A stretch of DNA of 28,745 nucleotides. Origin: Cudoniella acicularis. Taxonomy: Eukaryota > Ascomycota > Leotiomycetes > Helotiales > Helotiaceae. Position numbers and translations under genes: made by a program. The stretch spans positions 1-28,745 of the forward strand of contig JAAMPI010000664.1 in assembly GCA_013054445.1 (NCBI GenBank), written 5' to 3'. This document shows positions 20,837 through 28,745 of the stretch, piece after piece (position 1 is the first letter of the stretch; each line of letters opens with the position of its first letter). The notes below the pieces were generated by a model. The model was not told the origin of the DNA and made no database searches. It worked only from the letters and a program-made list of their open reading frames with translations.

Positions 20837-22705
20837 ATGGCATACACCAAATACCGGAGCTTTTCAAGACATATATTAAACAATAGAAGTAACAAATCCA
20901 TTGGTGCTTCAACAGGAGTACAATTCCCCTCGTCCTCCCTGTCCCTCAAGAAACCCGTGCTAATATGTTTATAGGATTTTAGGTCACTCCCTTTTCATCA
21001 TTGAAGTCGGCGCGGAGCAAAAGACGATTCTCTGTCCATCGGAGCCTCCTCTGCCTTCGATCTCGATACTTTCGAAATGTCTGCGAGCACAATCCCCGGG
21101 TTGTCAGTCTTCGGAATACAAGGGAATGGTGGGACGCTCATTCCTCGTTGATCAATTATCTGTATCGCAGCTGCGTACTAATTAGCCCAAATATCGAACA
21201 AAGGGGGAATGAGGCCGAGTCGTTGAGATATGGCCAGCGGATGCGAGAGCTATATTACCTGGCGGAGGAATACTTGATGGAGGATCTGCAGAACAGAACA
21301 GGGCCATTGACGAAATACAAGCGCATGAGTAAAGACATAATCCCAGAACCCTGAGCCAGTCTATCAAGGAGGTTTTTGACAACACCAAGAAGGGGAGCAA
21401 GCTGAGGTGGTATTGTGCAGTGAGGAGTGCCTGTGTCCTGACAAGAACCGGATCATCTGTGGCGGATGATGAGAGGTGTGCAGGATACTAACGAAGGAAT
21501 CTCACATTTCCTGCATACGACGTGATCTCCAGCGAGCTCGGCTAGTGCTTGTTTCGATGAAAATGGAGGGTATTGACAAGCCGGACCATCGAGATAGGTC
21601 GCTATTCAGCACATGCGAGTTCCATCAGCAATCGACTGGGAGTACCTGCCACGCTGCCGTCACAGAAGTTATGGACCAGAGTGCCAAGTTAGACGTCAAT
21701 TTAGAGTTGGATGCGGTTGAGGAGGTTCAACCCAGTGGGGTTTCTAACCGCCCGTCGAGGACCCAAAAAGTATGAGAAACGAGCTGGAAAACCACGGTAT
21801 GGTTTTGGACACGGGGATGAAAGCCATATCCTCCAAAGCTCCATCTACCCCGTTGACGGAACCGAGCGCTGAGGGCACCAGTCCAGAAAACGAGAATGCG
21901 CTCGAAAGGTGCGACCTTGAGCAGGAGTGAGGAGGCCTGAGCTTGGCAGTGCTGCGGAGCAAATGGATTGTGAAATGACCAGCACCAAATCCATCCACGA
22001 TGGATACCGAAAACTCATCGAAATATCTACTAGGCAGCAAATGGCACCATCCCTCAATACCCGGTTGGAACTGCCCCAGATTCTACATCGAAGGCATAGG
22101 ACAATCATGTCATGGTCCCCTATATGCTACCAAATAAGGCAGTGCCTCGAGGTGGTATTGCAGAGAGAATCTTAGAAATGCAGCGGACTTCACAGCATGT
22201 CTCTTCAAGAGCCACCAATATTGAGGCACCTCAGCCCAGATCACCCTCTCGGTACCCTTTCCCCTCGAAGCCGCAATTGTGCAATCACAATCCAGCAACC
22301 GGTAATCCGCACACCAAATGCTTGTGGCGGCCTGGTAACCCCTCTCAAGAGACCCATGATGCGGAGAATATTTGGTCTATTCCTGTCTCCAACCATACCT
22401 TGGAAAAGTCTAGGCCTTCATCTATTGCGATCAAACCAGAGATAGACATTGGTGGAGAGCCCAATATCCCTAATAAATACCGGCGAGGCAATCAAGAAAA
22501 GAGATACAGACTTCGTGGTCATCAGCCTCGAGGTAGGATCAATAGACCAAAGCAGACGCAACAAGGCAAGAATAACCGTAATTTTATTGCTTTGGCTGGG
22601 GAGGTTGATAGTCCTCGTAGCCGTCGATTTCGCTATCGTGGACATCGCTATCGTGGATATCGACAGATAAATACCTGCGAACGAGTTAAAACCGATCCTG
22701 TATGA
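20837..22705 (+). pseudogene. BTB/POZ-domain protein, multiply frameshifted
   Basis: The pieces of a fungal BTB protein appear in order on the plus strand in different frames: a Ser-rich start (ATG 20837), then SLFIIEVGAEQKT (about 20970-21020), RFSVHRSLLCLRSRYFRNVC (from about 21024), YGQRMRELYYLAEEYLMEDL, then SLSQSIKEVFDNTKKGSKLR with WYCAVRSACVLTRTG (about 21353-21450), then ILTKESHIS (about 21485), and the CEFHQQSTGSTC motif near 21616-21651, a variant of the CEFHxHxDxxxC motif seen in this family. At least four frame changes are needed, so this is decay rather than one read error. Open frames to 22705, rich in Pro, Ser and Arg with RYRG repeats at 22632-22665, may be its low-complexity tail; that part is uncertain. 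Proteins of this group are putative protein-interaction factors of unknown role. Confidence 0.6.
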
Positions 22706-23888
22706 GACTGTCATCCGACTCATCCCTTCAAAGATGCAGGCAAAAGCGGTTCCATGCTTTTGATGTTTAGTGCTACGATCGGCTTCTTGTTAACCGGTAC
22801 CAGTGCAGCCAAGCCCTGCGCCAGTTTTCAACACTGAGTAACATTGAATGGACGGCCGAGCGGAGCGGAGCTATGTTGTTTCTCCCAACGGCTACGTTAA
22901 TTTGTGTATTTGAATACAATCCGGAAGAGCAGATTTTCCCACGATATTGCATTCTGTCTCCTGATATTATATACACTCTCCGCCATTTAGCCAAGCGGCT
23001 GATCTCGGAGCACTCTAGCGTGTTTACGCAATTTGATTATTGGAAGCTTTCGTGATCTTGGCTGCGCAATTATATATTATTATGTTTGTGTTCTAATATC
23101 CACGAAGAAGCTCACTGGCAGAATGTTCGCGCATTTACAGTTCAGCTGATATCCTCAACCTTCCGCGTACCTCTCAAACCCCAACAAATGAACGCCTCCG
23201 GATATCCTTTCCATCACTCGGATCTCACCACTATCTTTAGCTTTTTTCAAGTGAGTGGCTTACCTCGATATGAAAAACAATTTGAGATACGGTACGTGGT
23301 TTTCGTATCACTATTATCTTCCTTCCATGTCAACTTTTTGAAATTTAAGAGGCTTCTATATGGTTTTTGCACTCAAGTCTTTCACCACCTTGTGGAAATT
23401 TAAACACAGCCTATGGAAACTCGCGAAATCCGCTTTTGGCTCGAGAAATGAAGTTGTTCCGGTACCCGGGACTGGTAAACTTCCCATCGCATGCAGGACT
23501 TGGCGATCAGGAACAACGTGCATGCGATGGAAAATGATCATCCCGTCCATTGATTTTCCGGATCAGATCTCTCGAAGATTCTTCAAAAGACGGGAAGCTA
23601 GGAATCAACAACAAGTCAAACGTCCGAGAAGCTACTTATCCATGCCGTTATACGTGCTTAACCGTCTGGAACCTTACGATGAGGTCGAATACGAGCGCCA
23701 CAGCTCTCTCCCGGCAAATCCCCTTCATTTGATCTTTTGCTGTTGCCTTGAGCTCCTGGGCAACTGATTTATTCACCACGTTATGAACGGGAAGGAGGTA
23801 TATAGACCTGGGCTATTTCCCCAGGATCTTGTTCAATCATTATAACCCACTATCAGCTTCGAAATACCAAAAGGAAACCCAAGTCAAA
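22706..23888. other. Gene-poor stretch; promoter of the DUF4360 gene
   Basis: There is no recognised gene. Frames at 22873-23055 and 23360-23767 are open but show no family features. GGTATATAGACC at 23798-23809 is a good TATA box about 90 bases upstream of the next start codon. Confidence 0.45.
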
Positions 23889-24660
23889 ATGCTCGCCAAA
23901 TCATTCGCCCTTGCTGCTTTGGCTTCGGCCGCATTTGCTTCTCCATTAGTGGTACCAGTTTCCGGAGGGGATACCCCTCCTGCTGACCAGGTTACCATTT
24001 CTGGTATCACCACGTCAGGAACTGGATGCCCACAGGGCAGTGTTGGACAATTCCTTTCCGCAGATCGTGAAACGTGAGCTTTTGTTGAACCAACACTTTT
24101 CAAACCCCCCACCGCTAATGCATTCTACTCAGCTTTACCTTGATCTTTGATTCCTACCAGGCACAGATTGGTCCAGGTACTGTGCCGACTGATGCCCGCA
24201 AGTTTTGCCAGATCAACTTGAACCTTCACTACCCTCAAGGATTCCAGTACTCGATTATGAAGACCATCTTCAGAGGCTATGCATCGCTCCAAAAGGGTGT
24301 CTCCGGAACCCAACAAGCCACCTATTACTTCTCTGGCGGTTTGTCCTTCTGAAACCCCCTATCACATAATCCTTCCTCTTCCTAGATTCGTCAAGCTAAT
24401 TCCAAGCACAGAGTCCGCACAATGCTCCACCAAATCCACCTTTACGGGCCCAGTTACAAAAGATTACACGGTCGAAGATGATCTTACCGTAGCCTCGACG
24501 GTCTGGTCGCCGTGCGGCGCTGATCTTCCCCATCAATATCAAGTCCCAGATCACGCTTAGCTCAACTGATTCTAAGGCTACGGGTCTCCTTACTACCGAT
24601 TCAGTTGATGGGAAGATTACTTGGGTGACTGGGGTTTCGTGGAGGAAGTGCACGAAGTAA
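23889..24660 (+). pseudogene. Secreted DUF4360 protein with C-terminal frameshift
   Basis: Start ATG 23889 opens a clear signal peptide (MLAKSFALAALASAAFASPL). Exons are 23889-24073, 24133-24338 and 24412-24660; introns are 59 and 73 nt with GCTAAT branch sites. DUF4360 features are VTISGITTSGTGCPQGSVGQ, FTLIFDSYQAQIGPG, CQINLNLHYPQGFQYS, FRGYASLQKGV, YYFSG, VWSPCGA and the final GLLTTDSVDGK followed by VSWRKC. Near 24528-24531 (CTTCCCCATC) the frame changes. As written, the protein ends at 24558-24560 after 33 wrong codons are avoided only by a shift; the conserved tail resumes as INIKSQITLSSTDSKATG and ends TAA 24658-24660. One extra C in the C4 run would explain it. Intact length would be about 212 residues. 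The family is a set of small extracellular fungal proteins of unknown function. Confidence 0.8.
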
Positions 24661-25801
24661 ATGATTTCGTCGGGAATGGGAATGAGGCTGGGGATGATGT
24701 AGTTGTGAAGGACTTGAGGTGGAGATGTGAGTGGAGGTTGGTGGTTACCTTGGGTTTTCTTCATTTTGAACTTCTCTGTCGATAATTCTTTCTACTGTCT
24801 TGGAAACGAATTCTTGTTTATATTATTTACGCCTGTGATGCGCTGTCCTCATCGCTCTCGTTCGGTGCGGAACATCGCTTCGGACCCGGTTGGTAAATAG
24901 CTCCAAAATAACATGGATAGATGGCAACGCGAATTCTACTAATGCTTCTATTTTTGGCATATGGTGACATGAGGTTCGGATGATTTTAGATTGGAGGATT
25001 TTAGATTGGAGGATTAATTTATGCTTAAGTGTCGGTGCCGATGAGGGTAGTTGTAGTTGACGTGGTTGAATTTGGGTTTAGGCTGCTGTAGTTCAAGGGT
25101 GAGAGGGATGAACGAGGAGGGGTGCCTGAGGAGAGGAACGTGTTTTTGTGAAATGCGAACCATGGAGTTTAGTGGGTATAATGTTCATGAAAAAGAAAAA
25201 AAAATTTGGGGCTTCGCTCATTACTTTATCGCCTCCCTGGTAAGTTTACGGAAATCGCTCGATTAGAACACTACCGAGAGTATCCGGTTCTTTCTGAAAA
25301 GTCTCGGAGGTCCTTTATTCCTTCGAAAATCCAGTAATTGTCTGAATAGCTTCAAAATTGCTCGATTTAGCAAAATTTTACCCGTGTGTGTGATTCGGCT
25401 CCACCAGGTGAGGTGTGGTGGACGTGGGGTGTGACGCGAACTTACTTTAGTTAGTTATCAAGACTCGCTCACCCCTACCCCACATTTTCTACCCCCTTTT
25501 TCAGAGGAAGGTTTACTACTCGAAATTAATTTACTATCCTATTCCAGAGTAACATGAACAGTGGCCGAACTTGTGTAAATCTTTTACTTCATTTCCCCTT
25601 CGGTAAATAGGAGTAACAGTGGCAATATCTGTTGAGTTGCGCCAAACCTCTCTCTGGTCCAGATAAATTTGGAACGCCGAATACCATGATAACGCACTGA
25701 ATAGTGACCCTAAAACCTACGATGTTTTATTTTCTGACATGATCCAAAGCCTTCGATCGTCCCTCTATTTGAATGATCCAAATCTAGTACCAAGCCGCAA
25801 C
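24661..25801. other. Gene-free stretch
   Basis: The stretch separates the convergent ends of the DUF4360 and second BTB genes. No coding frame with recognisable features was seen. It contains a two-unit 15-bp tandem repeat (24982-25011). Confidence 0.5.
24982..25011. repeat. Tandem repeat, 2 x 15 bp
   Basis: Two perfect adjacent copies of GATTTTAGATTGGAG, followed by a partial third (GATTA). It lies in a gene-free stretch with no evident function. Confidence 0.8.
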
Positions 25802-26689
25802 TTATTCTGAGTCGTCGGGAGGTAAGACAGTAAACAGTTCCTTAGAACGACGACGTCGAGCCTCGTTTAAAAAGTCCATTCCAGCATAACCTGTTCCAAG
25901 TTTCCTGATATGCCCTCTATCCTTATGCACACAAATCTCGCCATCATCATGCATGTAGAATTCGCACGGGTCCGATTTTCGAGGGTCAGTTTCCCGGCCC
26001 TTCCTACTATACTTAAGATAATCTTTCAAGAACTCGTCTGATTTACTGAACAGTTCTTCGTGGCGCGTTGCAGTTGACCAGCACTTAACATAGAAATCAT
26101 CACCAGCATCTACCAAGTTGATTAGGCAATGAATCGCCTATACCATATATTTCCGTAATAGCGACCCCTCCGACGTTTGAGTGTATGCTGCATATGCTGT
26201 CTGGACAAGAGGAAACGAGTCGTAATTGTCCGATGTGGAAATGTATATTTCCAGGATAAGATCGGCGATTTCTGGGAGGCACAGCTCCTCAGTAAGGCAG
26301 TAGAATCGGACAGTGTTCCAGGGCAAGTCTACTTCTTCCTCGTCCATTGAGGTATTCGTGGTGTCCATGAAAGGTGTTAAGAAGTTGCTTTGCGGGCTAT
26401 ACGTGGCCATGCTAAGTAAAAGGTCAAAATCATCAGCATGATCCTCCGGAAATTGAGCGATATTTTCAGATGCCACCTTAAACCCTCCGTTAAACATCTT
26501 ATCAAAGTATGGAATTTTGTTGCAAAGCAATTTCTTCTGTATGCGGAAGTGCCTTTCTTCCTCGCCGACGTACAGGTCGACCATTTCGGTTCCTAGTGCC
26601 CTTTTAGAGTTAGTCTTGGTTCCAATTTGAAGAAAAGCACAACACAGCAACTACGATCTTGAGTCTGATTATTACCACGAAATATTCAT
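25802..26689 (-). pseudogene. BTB/POZ-domain protein with a premature in-frame TAG
   Basis: A proposed start is ATG 26689-26687, in a 14-base first exon (26689-26676). The intron 26601-26675 (GTAATA..AAAG, with ACTAAC) leads to the main exon 26600-25802; an alternative start is the Met at about 26583. The BTB core reads MVDLYVGEEERHFRIQKKLL, IPYFDKMFNGGFKVA, FPEDHADDFDLLLSMA, then RFYCLTEELCLPEIADLILE. The C-terminal part holds DPRKSDPCEFYMHDDGEICV, the CEFxxHxDGxxC motif of this fungal group. At 26140-26138 a TAG interrupts the frame between KYMV and AIHCLINLVDAGD, while the frame continues unchanged for 111 codons. A 34-base GT..AG segment there is too short and would shift the frame, so this is a nonsense codon. 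Without it the protein would be about 270 residues. Confidence 0.75.
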
Positions 26690-27076
26690 TTGGAATTCTC
26701 AACCGGCGCTTTCTTTGCCTTGGACGATAACAAAGTTTTATACATAATTTTTTAGCCCAATTTCCGAGCACGAGTATGTCAAATCACTCAAGAGAGGATT
26801 TCTCGGGAGAAACAAGCGCGAAAGGTACCTAATTCTCACCGCGAGATAGAAAGGCGATGCGTGAGAGATTTCAGCTGTTCTTTCTTTGGGAATGGAACTA
26901 TGAGCAGCTCATTTCAAGCAGAAGATTCGAATGGAATGATCATATAAGGTAATCCTTATAACCATAATCGGTTCTATCTTTTTCTTTTCATCCCTTCCAA
27001 CGATCATTCTGTCAGGAAACATTTACCTGTATTTTCACTTCTTGGTTGTCTACATATTCTCTTGATTGCTGAAATC
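26690..27076. other. Intergenic region between divergent BTB and GH3 genes
   Basis: There is no coding frame. It should hold both promoters, as the two genes face away from each other. No clear TATA box was found. Confidence 0.4.
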
Positions 27077-28166
27077 ATGTTGATTACCGAAATCCCTTTT
27101 CTCTCCTTGGCCACTTGGCTTTCGGCCATGGCAATCACTGCTGCGGACGAAGCAGCACCAGACGCCAACGGTGACTAATATAATCAGGAAGTATCTCAGA
27201 ATGCCGCCTACCTCAATACAAAAGCAACAATTGACGACCGTATTGCCGACCTTTTGAATCATATGTGCTGGAACGAAAAGTGGCTCAAATGGGTAGTCTT
27301 GGTAGAACACTTGGAACTAACTCCTCTTTAAGCTGGTCTTCTGTCTCAGGGATTGCTCAGTTGCACAATGGAACAATTTGTAAGTCCTCGACTCTTCTCA
27401 CCTTTCTTTCCCTGCTATTTACCCAATGTAGTTAACACCTCGACAATCTTGCTTTAAAAGTTTAATCGCTGATTACTTGTATTTGATACAGCCCTTAGAA
27501 GTTACCTTAACTATGCCGAACAAGCTATTCCCGTTATGAAAGCGCTCGTGGCAAACCTCACCGCTCAAAGTCGGCTTCACATTCCATACATAAACATTGG
27601 TAATGGTGTCAATGGACCAACCCTTCGAGGCGTAACCCTATTCCCCCCAATATTTTCTATGTCCGAGTCTTGGAACCGAGAATTATACATATCAGTCATT
27701 GCCGCTATGCGAGAGGAATTCTACGCCTGCGGTATCAATTGGGTTCTCTCACCAGAACTTGATATTGCCGCTAATTCAAGATATGGACGGATGGGCGAGC
27801 TGTAAGTCTTTTTCACCTTCTGCTTAAGTTTTCGCAAAAATGGCGCACCAATTCAATACAAATCAAAACTCTTTGTTTAGGTATGGCGTGTACCCCTATC
27901 TCAATGACGAATTTGGGCTTATTTTTGTCAACACCATGCAAAGCCTGAACACCAAGGGATACATGAAGGTTGCAACAACCATCAAGCGCTACGTCTGTGG
28001 TCAAGAACTCGGCGGAGTCAACGGAGGTAGCGTCAATGGCGGACCCAATCACATCTTCAACTATCTTGCTACACCATTCATCAAGATCTTCAAAAATGCA
28101 ATCCTATGCGGCAGTCGATGGTGTTCCATCAAGCATGAACACCTATCTACTTCAAGACATTCTACG
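27077..28166 (+). pseudogene. Secreted GH3 glycosidase (beta-glucosidase type), decayed and truncated by a transposon
   Basis: The N-terminus has a signal-like stretch (ATG 27077, FLSLATWLSAMAI). GH3 landmarks follow: DDRIADLLNHM, AQMGSLGRTLG, GVTLFPPIFSMSESWN, GINWVLSPELDIAANSRYGR, PYLNDEFGL, YMKVATTIKRYVCG and YLLQDIL. Introns are 27380-27491 and 27802-27880. Lesions: an in-frame TAA at 27176-27178; one base missing at about 27280 (EK to AQM); the usual YGEDPYL motif reads YGVYPYL; a small deletion with frame change near 28096 (IFK to MQSYAAVDG). The gene stops at 28166, where the Tc1-like element begins, before the segment with the catalytic Asp nucleophile (SDW/SDA region). It would have been an extracellular glucan- or glycoside-degrading enzyme. 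It is certainly inactive in this form. Confidence 0.85.
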
Positions 28167-28180
28167 TACAATCGGTTCTA

Positions 28181-28340
28181 TCCGTTGCGCTGCGGCCAGG
28201 CCCGCGTTTCTGTGCTCAAATATACCGCAAATTTTAAGCGAATCAAAGGTCTTCAAATCCAGAATCTGACAATATAATTTGCTGACCAAGTTCGCTTAGC
28301 ACCGCACGGTCCAACGCGGGCCTGGCCGCAGCGTAACGGA
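28181..28340. mobile_element. 160-bp MITE-like element nested in the transposon terminal repeat
   Basis: The ends are 28-bp inverted repeats: TCCGTTGCGCTGCGGCCAGG.. at 28181-28208 against the reverse complement at 28313-28340, with one mismatch. It has no coding capacity. Removing exactly 28181-28340 gives the uninterrupted repeat seen at positions 1-74, so the insertion point is unambiguous. It is flanked by TA on both sides. The interior contains TTAAGCGAATC (28234-28244) and TTCGCTTAGCACC (28292-28304), which resemble the host terminal repeat's own TTCGCTTAACACC. Confidence 0.75.
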
Positions 28341-28456
28341 TAGACTGTGCGTAATCCACTAGGCCGTTTTTGGCAAAGCCGATTCGCTTAACACCCCCTC
28401 CCTACCCCACTAAGCACACAAAATAATTATCCACTCCTTTTAAAATCTATATTATC

Positions 28457-28745
28457 ATAGGCCGAGTACGCAAAACCTCCCGAAAAGAGCTCACACCCGA
28501 GCAGAGAGCTGAGATTTGGGGGAGATATTGTGCTAGGGAGTCTATCGAATCAATCCGTCGTCTTTTTCACCGCACCTACTCTACGATATCCTCCTTTATC
28601 ACTAGGCATAAGGAAAAGGATCGAACTGGGTTTAAAACACTCCCTCGCTAGGGTACTTCGAAGAAAACCTCTGATCGGAATGACCGAGCACTTGTACGGC
28701 ATATAACAAAGAATCTAAAAGAGACTCTCAAATCCCTGTATACGC
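28457..28745 (+). pseudogene. Tc1/mariner-like transposase, N-terminal part with premature stop
   Basis: The frame reads ELTPEQRAEIWGRYCARESI, then SIRRLFHRTYSTISSFI, an arrangement typical of the N-terminal helix-turn-helix of Tc1-type transposases (ELTPEQRAEI..., then a recognition helix, then basic linker). The linker reads LPR, a TAG at 28649-28651, then GTSKKTSDRNDRALVRHITK. The usual linker of the family is PRSGRPKK-like, so the stop lies at that motif. No ATG precedes the frame closely; ATA at 28457 stands where a start could have been. Hence this copy is probably not autonomous. The catalytic DDE/D domain lies beyond the window. Confidence 0.65.

Larger units (their letters stand above)
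28169..28745 (+). mobile_element. Tc1/mariner-like transposon, 5' part (runs off the window)
   Basis: The element starts after TA at 28167-28168 with CAATCGGTTC, inside the GH3 gene. Its terminal repeat is shared in inverted orientation with positions 1-71. After removing the nested 160-bp insertion (28181-28340) the repeat runs to 28399 (AACACCCCCT), followed by a short leader and a transposase-like frame from about 28457. The 3' end is outside the window. Confidence 0.75.

Noticed and set aside
23360..23767. A 135-codon plus-strand frame upstream of the DUF4360 gene
   Set aside because: There are no recognisable domains and the composition looks untranslated; it overlaps the probable promoter.
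26104..26140. A short GT..AG intron around the BTB stop codon
   Set aside because: At 34 bases it is shorter than every other intron in the window, and its removal would shift the frame of the conserved downstream part.

Overview
The window looks like nuclear DNA of a filamentous ascomycete. The protein-coding genes are cut by short introns (about 50-130 nt) with GT..AG ends and CTAAC-like branch sites. They encode fungal hallmark families: Zn2Cys6 regulators, a CorA-like membrane protein with fungal architecture, BTB proteins with a CEFx-type motif, DUF4360, SIMPL, a type B carboxylesterase and a secreted GH3 enzyme. The gene set would suit a Leotiomycete or a relative, but the species cannot be fixed from sequence alone.

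Layout: the first 71 bases are an outward-facing terminal inverted repeat (TIR) of a Tc1/mariner-like transposon whose body lies left of the window. Then come a Zn2Cys6 regulator (1110-2651, +), a broken carboxylesterase (3101-4849, +), an empty stretch, a frameshifted SIMPL-domain gene (6132-6947, -), an AT-rich stretch, a Cys-rich gene relic (8476-8816, +), an apparently intact eight-exon CorA-like gene (9169-11674, +), a second Zn2Cys6 regulator (11913-13287, -) divergent from an intact medium-chain dehydrogenase (14045-15190, +), a long poor region with coding-like debris (15.2-18.0 kb), an open secreted GH24 lysozyme-like gene (18042-18725, +), a damaged SDR (19638-20437, +), a heavily frameshifted BTB gene (20837-22705, +), a frameshifted DUF4360 secreted protein (23889-24660, +), a BTB gene with an internal TAG (25802-26689, -) and a decayed GH3 gene (27077-28166, +). 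The GH3 gene is cut off by a second copy of the Tc1-like element (28169 to window end). That copy carries a nested 160-bp inverted-repeat element in its TIR.

The main pattern is the mixture of states. Five genes (two regulators, CorA-like, dehydrogenase, GH24) read cleanly through all exons. At least seven others carry single-base indels, premature stops, a mutated splice donor or a lost catalytic segment, and the stretch lies between two inverted copies of one transposon. This suggests a decaying accessory region. Uncorrected read errors remain an alternative for some of the one-base shifts.

The best candidate for a working functional unit is the divergent regulator/dehydrogenase pair around 13.3-14.0 kb. 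I found no clear new multi-gene system. The most distinctive structures are the transposon-end architecture with a possible TA/TATA excision scar, the GA-AG intron of the SDR, and the GH24 protein that appears to lack the usual catalytic Asp.
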